Positions 1-4,370 of a stretch of DNA of 5,434 nucleotides are shown here, piece after piece (position 1 is the stretch's first letter; each line of letters opens with the position of its first letter). The DNA comes from Patescibacteria group bacterium. Its GTDB lineage: Bacteria; Patescibacteriota; Patescibacteriia; 2-12-FULL-60-25. The notes under the pieces are model-generated. The model searched no databases. It saw only the letters and a program-made list of their open reading frames with translations, and was not told where the DNA came from. The DNA lies in NCBI GenBank assembly GCA_018824765.1, contig JAHJFW010000039.1, positions 1 through 5,434 of the forward strand, given 5' to 3'. The position numbers were made by a program, and so were the translations under genes.

Positions 1-84
1 GGCGATGTGGTAATCACGCCCGATCACCTGACACCGGCTCTCGACCGCTGGAAAAGCGGCTTGACCAACGGCCGGCGGCGCTGA
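1..84 (+). CDS. 3' end of an unidentified gene
   Basis: Frame 1 is open from the window edge to a TGA at 82-84, giving the last 27 residues of a protein whose start lies upstream. The tail reads GDVVITPDHLTPALDRW and ends in a basic NGRRR. The ITxxHLxxAL pattern is reminiscent of the C-terminal lid helix of AAA+ ATPases, but 27 residues are far too few to name a family. The frame is supported by a strong terminator 30 nt after the stop and by GC-rich codons with G/C at third positions, unlike the AT-rich spacer that follows. I do not recognise the gene. Confidence 0.55.
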   Translation, partial: GDVVITPDHLTPALDRWKSGLTNGRRR

Positions 85-113
85 CGCCCGCAACGCTCTT
101 TCCCACTTCGCTC

Positions 114-140
114 AACCTCCGATCTTCGGGGGTTTTTTAT
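114..140 (+). terminator. Rho-independent terminator after the upstream gene
   Basis: CCTCCGA (116-122) pairs with TCGGGGG (126-132) across a three-base loop with one G.T wobble, and A114-A115 can pair with T133-T134. The stem runs directly into TTTTTT (133-138). It ends the transcript of the gene stopping at 84 and insulates the next gene. Confidence 0.9.
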
Positions 141-146
141 TTTTGT

Positions 147-174
147 TTGTTGGATTTTTAAATGAATCTATGTT
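147..174 (+). promoter_or_regulatory. Weak candidate promoter for the first membrane protein gene
   Basis: TTGTTG (147-152) and TATGTT (169-174), spaced 16 nt, match the sigma-70 hexamers at 3/6 and 4/6 positions. The area is AT-rich and follows a terminator, so a promoter is expected somewhere here. If this one is used, transcription starts near 181, downstream of the in-frame ATG at 162, which favours the ATG at 222 as the true start. Confidence 0.3.
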
Positions 175-221
175 TAAATAGCCGCCGTTCTTTCCCGTCA
201 AATAAAACAAAGAGGCCTGCG

Positions 222-503
222 ATGAATAAACTGATTAATCATGACTACGAAGGTGTAACTTTCGTGGTCATGTGCGCCCAATTGTGTTTCGTCTATTTCA
301 TTTTCGCGCTCGAACATCCAGACAATGGGCGCGTGGACAAGGCGATCAAATCACCGCTTTTTTGGTGGCTGGTGCTGATCGTGCATATCGGGTGGTTGCT
401 GTTTTCGATACGAATCGGACAAGCATCCACTTTCCCTCCGGGTTTCGTTGGAATTGGTATCGCCCTTTTCTGTCTTAAATTCATAAAAAAACAAAAAAAA
501 TAA
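222..503 (+). CDS. Divergent SemiSWEET-like three-helix membrane protein
   Basis: A 93-residue inner-membrane protein with three predicted helices (about residues 11-30, 47-66 and 70-88) and a lysine tail. It aligns without gaps over its C-terminal half to the next gene's product: WW 48-49, HI 55-56, W58, SI 62-63, P73, G77, LK 85-86. It is therefore a paralogue of a SemiSWEET, a family of homodimeric sugar carriers with one three-helix bundle per chain. The proline-glutamine motif of helix 1 is absent, and the helix-3 asparagine is replaced by Gly74, so sugar transport by this chain alone is doubtful. The start at 222 is chosen because AGAGG lies six bases upstream. An in-frame ATG at 162 would add 20 hydrophilic residues without a clear ribosome site. 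The 3' end has A7 and A8 runs that could invite slippage. Family assignment rests mainly on resemblance to its neighbour. Confidence 0.75.
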   Translation: MNKLINHDYEGVTFVVMCAQLCFVYFIFALEHPDNGRVDKAIKSPLFWWLVLIVHIGWLLFSIRIGQASTFPPGFVGIGIALFCLKFIKKQKK

Positions 504-516
504 TCCCCCTCTTCGG

Positions 517-541
517 GTCGCCGTCAATAAGGCGGCTTTTT
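517..541 (+). terminator. Rho-independent terminator after the first membrane protein gene
   Basis: GTCGCC (517-522) pairs with GGCGGC (531-536), with one wobble pair and an eight-base loop, followed by TTTTT (537-541). It lies 13 nt after the stop codon and separates the two tandem membrane protein genes transcriptionally. Confidence 0.8.
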
Positions 542-553
542 AATCAAATACAC

Positions 554-582
554 TTGATAAGGTCAAGATAACTTGCTAAATT
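554..582 (+). promoter_or_regulatory. Sigma-70 type promoter of the SemiSWEET gene
   Basis: TTGATA (554-559, 5/6 match to the -35 consensus) and TAAATT (577-582, 4/6 match to the -10 consensus) are separated by the optimal 17 nt. It sits just after the preceding terminator. The predicted start near 589 gives a leader of about 47 nt before the ATG at 636. Confidence 0.6.
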
Positions 583-635
583 ATTTTCAGTTCCTCGAAA
601 TCATTTCATCACAACAGCTTAGGTAAAGGTGATCT

Positions 636-920
636 ATGGACTCGGCAACCAACATCTCGGGCTGGATCGCGATGTTCCTTCAGTTCGCATGCGTCCTGTT
701 GGCATATCCGGACCAAATCAGATGCTTGAAAAAAGCGGAAAACAGCAATGCGATCTCAGTCTTCAAGTGGTGGATAATCGTTCCGACCCACATTGCATGG
801 TTTGTCTGGTCGATCATTACAAAAAACTACTTCGTTCTCGCGCCCAATATTCCCGGACTCTTCTTTTCGATCGTGATCCTCAAACTCATCTACCAAAAAA
901 GGACTGCAAAGATTTCCTAA
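636..920 (+). CDS. SemiSWEET family (PQ-loop/MtN3) sugar transporter
   Basis: A 94-residue membrane protein, the usual length of a bacterial SemiSWEET, which dimerises to move small sugars across the inner membrane down their gradient. Three helices are visible, at about residues 10-30, 44-63 and 66-87. Family marks are the loop 1 sequence YPDQIR (24-29), AIS at 39-41 before helix 2, WFVWSI at 55-60, and Asn71 sixteen residues after Trp55. That Trp-to-Asn spacing is the one I recall for the sugar-pocket tryptophan and asparagine of studied SemiSWEETs. The classic PQ dipeptide is split by one residue (P25-D26-Q27). The start is set by AAAGGTGATC, which matches the 16S tail complement and ends two bases before the ATG. 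A divergent paralogue lies immediately upstream, and the gene has its own promoter and terminator. The substrate cannot be read from the sequence. Confidence 0.85.
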   Translation: MDSATNISGWIAMFLQFACVLLAYPDQIRCLKKAENSNAISVFKWWIIVPTHIAWFVWSIITKNYFVLAPNIPGLFFSIVILKLIYQKRTAKIS

Positions 921-947
921 AAAAACGGGACTAACCCGATCATCAAG

Positions 948-973
948 TGCGGACAGCAATGTCCGCATTTTTT
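948..973 (+). terminator. Rho-independent terminator of the SemiSWEET gene
   Basis: A perfect 8-bp stem, TGCGGACA (948-955) with TGTCCGCA (960-967), capped by a GCAA tetraloop and followed by six T (968-973). It lies 27 nt after the SemiSWEET stop. Confidence 0.95.
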
Positions 974-1008
974 ATAAAAAGAGTCGCATAGCAAATGCTG
1001 CACGACTC
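974..1008 (-). terminator. Terminator of the minus-strand operon
   Basis: Read on the minus strand, GAGTCG (1008-1003) and CGACTC (986-981) form a 6-bp GC-containing stem around a 16-base loop, then TTTTT (980-976). It lies 22 nt beyond the methyltransferase stop. It abuts the plus-strand terminator, so the convergent units are closed from both sides. Confidence 0.8.
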
Positions 1009-1030
1009 ATGAATGATGCGTCTTATTTCA

Positions 1031-1891
1031 TTATTCCGATTGGCTGATATCTGCATGAACGAACGAGGAGAAATCTTCGCTGCGCCGGCAGATGCATAAC
1101 GTGGTCAGCACCGGAACTACAACCCGCTTGTGACGCTCGACGATACCTGAGATTTCACGGAGAAAATCTTCGCGCACCCGATCATCAGCTTGAATAATCT
1201 TCGGGTATGTTCTGAGCAGTGCTGGGTACCGATCAAAGCTATAAACATGGTGCGAAAAATATTTACGCAAAAAGGTAAGGAAAAAGAACTGGCTGTCTAT
1301 GATTTCGCGGACCTTACCATTAGCCTTCTTCAAAACCATTCCATTAATGTCCGTCTCCAGCGGATAAATGTCTGGTAGGAACTTCTGGTAAGCCGTTTCG
1401 ATCTCGGTGTCTACGGGATCGTTATTGCGGCAAAAACTATTCCACATCACTACCAGTTTTCCACCCGGTCTTAACAATTGAGCCACCCGTTGGTATTTGT
1501 CCGATTCCTTCAGCCAATGGAAAGCCGTAGCTGACAGTACCACGTCAAACACTTGATCAGTCTGGAACTCTTCGAATGTCTGTCCGCAAAATTCGACCCG
1601 TGATTGGCTACCGAGTTTATTGCGGGCAATACGGAGCAGATTCTCGCCGGGCTCGATGCCTACGAATGAAGCTCCGGATCTCAGCAGGGCTGCGGTTGCA
1701 ATGCCTGTGCCCATACCAATCTCCAGCACATGTGATTCTGCAGACATTCCACACTTACGAACAATGTCTTCGGTAGCTTCGGTAGGATATCCCGGCCGGA
1801 CATTACCGTAGTCGTCAGCAAACCGCTCGAACTCGGTGCCATCGAGACGTTGATCACGAAACATCATGGCTTTTTTCTTATTGTCACTCAT
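1031..1891 (-). CDS. Class I SAM-dependent methyltransferase
   Basis: A 286-residue, probably cytosolic protein with a Rossmann-type methyltransferase domain at about residues 20-150. Motif I is LEIGMGTGIAT (56-66), the SAM-ribose acid is Glu80 in VGIEPG, the strand 4 region is FDVVLSATAFHWL (115-127), and the post-II motif is LLRPGGKLVV (139-148). The N-terminal YGNVRPGYP (28-36) is typical of the Methyltransf_11/25-type enzymes that act on small molecules. Residues 160-286 form an extra C-terminal region rich in aromatics near 202-222, which may hold the acceptor site. It is the last gene of the operon. Its ATG overlaps the stop of the decarboxylase beta gene (ATGA, 1891-1888), so translation is probably coupled; the upstream GGAAGAAG is only a modest ribosome site. 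The methyl acceptor is unknown. From context it could be the product of the decarboxylase/radical SAM steps. Confidence 0.85.
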   Translation of the reverse strand: MSDNKKKAMMFRDQRLDGTEFERFADDYGNVRPGYPTEATEDIVRKCGMSAESHVLEIGMGTGIATAALLRSGASFVGIEPGENLLRIARNKLGSQSRVEFCGQTFEEFQTDQVFDVVLSATAFHWLKESDKYQRVAQLLRPGGKLVVMWNSFCRNNDPVDTEIETAYQKFLPDIYPLETDINGMVLKKANGKVREIIDSQFFFLTFLRKYFSHHVYSFDRYPALLRTYPKIIQADDRVREDFLREISGIVERHKRVVVPVLTTLCICRRSEDFSSFVHADISQSE

Positions 1892-2475
1892 TGTGATTTG
1901 CTTCTTCCAACTATATCACTCTCAACTAGAAAGTCCATGAAGCGCTTCCGAAGAATTTCGAGCGCGAGCGGTCTAGCGAAGTCGCGCCGACCGCCGAGCG
2001 AGATCCTTGCCCTCACAAAAGCTGGCCCACGGCCGATCGCTTCTTTAACGGCGGCCTTCAACTCCTCTTGTGCATCAACAAGATAAACGTGCCTGAATCC
2101 GGTGATCCGTGCTATTTCTTCAAAATTCGCCTTTGCTGACATCGTCCGTTCTTCGCTACAAGAGCCGTAAACCCCATTATCGAGTACGATGTGCAGAAAG
2201 TTAGCCGGAGACAATTGCACGGCTGTAACCAGCGTCCCTAGGTTCATTAGGAGACTGGCGTCACCGTCTATGACAATGACGGTCGTCTGCGGCCGTGATA
2301 CCGCCAGCCCAATCCCGATCGACGATACCAAGCCCATCGAGCCAGGAACGTAAAACTTGTTGGGCGCATCATAGCAATCGTAGATTTCACGGGAAATCAG
2401 TCCGAGTGACGAAAGCACGGCCTCACATCCGCAAGTTGTTGACATGATGGCTGCGATGGCGTCTTTTCTGTTCAT
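1888..2475 (-). CDS. ThDP-dependent 2-oxoacid decarboxylase, beta (C-terminal) subunit
   Basis: A 195-residue partner of the next upstream gene. It matches the C-terminal half of phosphonopyruvate decarboxylase and the ComE subunit of sulfopyruvate decarboxylase. Visible marks are FYVPGSMGLVSSIGIGLA (41-58) and the ThDP/Mg motif, which starts at IDGDASLLMN (69-78) and ends at LDN (98-100). These bind thiamine diphosphate through Mg2+, with the active site shared with the alpha chain. After the motif the sequence is YGSCSEERT (103-111), where these families usually have an STGGQ-type loop, so substrate recognition may differ. The start at 2475 is chosen because it forms a 4-nt ATGA overlap with the alpha stop and has AAGGA eight bases upstream. 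A longer 209-residue reading from 2517 would overlap alpha by 46 nt. Overall length fits ComE. The substrate cannot be fixed from sequence. Confidence 0.85.
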   Translation of the reverse strand: MNRKDAIAAIMSTTCGCEAVLSSLGLISREIYDCYDAPNKFYVPGSMGLVSSIGIGLAVSRPQTTVIVIDGDASLLMNLGTLVTAVQLSPANFLHIVLDNGVYGSCSEERTMSAKANFEEIARITGFRHVYLVDAQEELKAAVKEAIGRGPAFVRARISLGGRRDFARPLALEILRKRFMDFLVESDIVGRSKSQ

Positions 2476-2984
2476 CGTTCCCATCCTTTTCGGATCAGTA
2501 AGGCACCGGGTAACCAATCCCGTCTCATTTGCACCATCAGGTCGTCGACGACATGCTCGGCAGACTCTATCGTCAATATACGATACGGCACTCCAAGCGC
2601 TTCAAGCAATGCTATCGTAGCGGAACCGGTTACGAGATGCTGTGGTGCATCCTCACCTGGAATCCCACGCCATGTAACGATCATTAGAATAGACAGCCTG
2701 AAAGGAATGAGTAGTGATGCGATATCGTTGGAGCAGCCGAAGAGACCGGAATTTTGCATATAGACCAGAGGCTGTCGTCCAGCCAGGAATGCTCCAGCAG
2801 ATAGTCCGATAGCCTCCGATTCCTTAGTGCAGGCGACATGGGTTATGCGACCGTCAGCAAGAATGTTTTGGATAATGACTTTTTGCCCACCGCAGGGTAT
2901 TCCGGTAGCGAAAGTAACCTGATTTCTGAGAAATGCCTCGTGCAGGATCCGATAAATTGTATTATTGCATTCATCCGTTTTCAT
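2472..2984 (-). CDS. ThDP-dependent 2-oxoacid decarboxylase, alpha (N-terminal) subunit
   Basis: A 170-residue protein matching the ComD subunit of sulfopyruvate decarboxylase and the N-terminal half of phosphonopyruvate decarboxylase. Marks in order are FATGIPCGGQK (25-35), the activating glutamate Glu55 in TKESEAIGLSAGAFLAG (53-69), VYMQNSGL (74-81), and WRGIPGEDAPQH (105-116), where these families show WRGxPGxxDEPQH. In the family the glutamate activates the pyrimidine ring of thiamine diphosphate, and decarboxylation of a 3-substituted pyruvate gives an aldehyde and CO2. Both halves look intact, so the pair is expected to be active. GAGG lies five bases upstream of the ATG. The gene starts 12 nt after the radical SAM stop and ends in an ATGA overlap with beta. 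Phosphonopyruvate, sulfopyruvate or a related acid are all possible substrates. Neither PEP mutase nor ComA/B/C is in the window. Confidence 0.88.
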   Translation of the reverse strand: MKTDECNNTIYRILHEAFLRNQVTFATGIPCGGQKVIIQNILADGRITHVACTKESEAIGLSAGAFLAGRQPLVYMQNSGLFGCSNDIASLLIPFRLSILMIVTWRGIPGEDAPQHLVTGSATIALLEALGVPYRILTIESAEHVVDDLMVQMRRDWLPGALLIRKGWER

Positions 2985-2996
2985 TATCGCCTCATT

Positions 2997-4157
2997 TCAC
3001 GGTAGCTTCGACCACGGCATCCTAACATCATTCAGCAAAATATTCCTGAAGCTCAGATACCAGAGTCCTCTGTAGTTCTCCCAAGGACGAGGCAGGAGAT
3101 TCGTTCCAGAAAATGATTGTTCGAGGAAGAGACGTGTCTCGAGATAATATCCAAGATCGTTGGCTTCGGTGTGGCGTAGATTCCGCTGTTGCTTGTGGAC
3201 TTGCAGCAGATTGACGATCGGGAAACGATTCACGCACTTGACCAGGATAGAGAATCCCGCTTTAACTGTTTCGAATGAATCCAGTCCTAGAATATACGAG
3301 AAGGTCGCAACGTGGCCATATTTTAAACAAAGATCGAGGACACGCTGGACATTACCAATGCCCATCATGCGTTTCTTGTCTCGTACCAATCGTTCGCGGT
3401 TCTCGAAACATTCCAGTGAAATGCAGTAAGCGAATGGCTGAACATCTCGCAGTGCTGCAATCACTTCAGCCGACGATATTTGCGATCCAAGGTAGAAAAT
3501 CTCCCCTTTGAAATCAAGCATCGCGGTGACACGGCGGAGGAGCTTTAAGAAGTTCAACACTTCCATCTCATCCTTGAAGCATCCTGTAACCACGGCAATC
3601 TGTTCAAGATGTGAAAGATTTGTGCCACCATGTTCGGCTATCCACTTCTCGAAAAAACAGCAAAGCGTTGGCTCGGTGAGGAGCAAATCCTTGTCATTCG
3701 GAACTTGATATCCGGTATAGCAGAATTGGCAACCATGACATGACGTACGCCGATTCGGGTTAATATTCAAGACCGTCCCATGGCGACGCGGATAGTTAGT
3801 ATCGCAGAGATCTTCCGTAGCGCCGATTACGCTCGCCCACGCTAGGTTGTCGAATATTAGTCGATCGCCGCGAACTGAGAAGTCACTATCTTCCCGAATC
3901 GGCACTGCTAGGTAAAAATTCTTAATGCGGCGCCTCTCCGCCAAGGTAAATTGTTCACACATATCCAAGGTCAGGGCGAAACGGATGCGTCCGAAATCAA
4001 AACCGCTCTGCACTCCGCAGAGGTTCAAAGCCATTATGAACAAGTCTTCATTCGGAATCCCATATCGTGATGCGATATGTTGAAGTTCGCTCATAGTGGT
4101 TAGCATCGTAACTCCTGGAGATGTTCCACGGATGTTTGAATCAGCAATACTGCTCAT
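2997..4157 (-). CDS. Radical SAM protein with unusual CX2CX2C cluster motif
   Basis: A 386-residue protein, first gene of the operon. The cluster-binding segment is Cys140-HG-Cys143-QF-Cys146-Tyr, preceded by the strand VLNINPN (129-135). The canonical motif is CX3CX2C; here the first spacing is two, read directly from tca-tgt-cat-ggt-tgc-caa-ttc-tgc. Later elements fit a radical SAM barrel: IAVVTGCFKDE (187-197), IFYLGSQIS (220-228), ISLECFENRERL (246-257), then a helix and FSYILGLDSFETV (286-298). No cobalamin DxHxxG motif and no C-terminal cysteine-rich cluster domain are seen, so it probably carries a single 4Fe-4S cluster. Residues 1-128 are a family-specific extension, and the C-terminus carries PRPWENYRGLW (357-367). 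The reaction is unknown. GGAG stands five bases upstream of this ATG, but an in-frame ATG at 4106 has AGGAG at equal spacing, so a 369-residue product is equally possible. Confidence 0.82.
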   Translation of the reverse strand: MSSIADSNIRGTSPGVTMLTTMSELQHIASRYGIPNEDLFIMALNLCGVQSGFDFGRIRFALTLDMCEQFTLAERRRIKNFYLAVPIREDSDFSVRGDRLIFDNLAWASVIGATEDLCDTNYPRRHGTVLNINPNRRTSCHGCQFCYTGYQVPNDKDLLLTEPTLCCFFEKWIAEHGGTNLSHLEQIAVVTGCFKDEMEVLNFLKLLRRVTAMLDFKGEIFYLGSQISSAEVIAALRDVQPFAYCISLECFENRERLVRDKKRMMGIGNVQRVLDLCLKYGHVATFSYILGLDSFETVKAGFSILVKCVNRFPIVNLLQVHKQQRNLRHTEANDLGYYLETRLFLEQSFSGTNLLPRPWENYRGLWYLSFRNILLNDVRMPWSKLP

Positions 4158-4202
4158 TTGTACTCCATTTTAAAATTGTAAAAGAACTATCGTCCCGATA
4201 TT

Positions 4203-4231
4203 GGTCTACTCGAAATATTGAATTTCGTCAA
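4203..4231 (-). promoter_or_regulatory. Candidate promoter of the radical SAM/decarboxylase operon
   Basis: On the minus strand, TTGACG (4231-4226, 5/6 to the -35 consensus) is followed after 17 nt by TAGACC (4208-4203, only 3/6 to the -10 consensus). The start would be near 4196, leaving a leader of about 40 nt. It is the best match upstream of the operon but is weak, which suggests either an activated promoter or a non-housekeeping sigma factor. Confidence 0.3.
4211..4227. promoter_or_regulatory. Inverted repeat, possible operator
   Basis: CGAAAT (4211-4216) and ATTTCG (4222-4227) form a 6-5-6 inverted repeat. It covers most of the spacer of the candidate minus-strand promoter and two bases of its -35 hexamer, a common place for a dimeric repressor site. 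No T-run follows, so it is not a terminator. No regulator gene is in the window. Confidence 0.35.
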
Positions 4232-4292
4232 CACCACCACATGAGATATTGACAATTCCCCTTTACCTATGCTAAGCAGATAGGGATAGTTG

Positions 4293-4301
4293 TGGTATAG
4301 T
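4293..4301 (+). promoter_or_regulatory. Extended -10 promoter of the lipoprotein gene
   Basis: TGG followed by TATAGT (4296-4301) is an extended -10 element (TGn plus 5/6 of TATAAT). The -35 position 17 nt upstream reads TAAGCA, only 3/6, as is usual for extended -10 promoters. The predicted start is near 4308, giving a leader of about 63 nt before the ATG at 4371. A perfect TTGACA also occurs at 4249-4254 but has no good -10 at the right distance. Confidence 0.55.
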
Positions 4302-4316
4302 AAATATAGCTCTTTT

Positions 4317-4334
4317 GGCTGACAGGTATCAGCC
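4317..4334 (+). promoter_or_regulatory. Leader stem-loop of the lipoprotein mRNA
   Basis: GGCTGA (4317-4322) pairs perfectly with TCAGCC (4329-4334) around a six-base loop, about 10 nt after the predicted transcription start. There is no uninterrupted T-run after it, so it is not a normal terminator. A 5' mRNA-stabilising hairpin or a regulator site are both possible. Confidence 0.4.
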
Positions 4335-4370
4335 GCCTTTCTTTCGACAACTGAAGAGGAGAAAACTCAA

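Noticed and set aside
162..221. N-terminal extension of the first membrane protein from the ATG at 162
   Set aside because: The 20 added residues are polar, the ATG at 222 has AGAGG at good spacing, and the likely promoter -10 lies downstream of 162.
629..934. Plus-strand open frame of 101 codons in another frame over the SemiSWEET gene
   Set aside because: No hydrophobic pattern or motif. The frame at 636 has clear membrane helices, family motifs and a better ribosome site.
1190..1811. Several plus-strand open frames of 62-66 codons over the methyltransferase
   Set aside because: Antisense shadows of a gene with clear SAM-binding motifs; composition and motifs do not support coding.
2476..2517. 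Longer start for the decarboxylase beta subunit
   Set aside because: It would overlap the alpha gene by 46 nt and add 14 residues out of family register. The ATGA overlap start at 2475 has AAGGA upstream and matches the pattern of the next junction.
3028..3708. Open frames on both strands over the radical SAM gene
   Set aside because: Shadows in other frames; the radical SAM frame has the cysteine motif and continuous barrel-like elements.
4249..4301. Pairing of the perfect TTGACA at 4249 with TATAGT at 4296
   Set aside because: The spacing of 41 nt is far beyond any sigma-70 promoter, so the TATAGT is treated as an extended -10 element alone.
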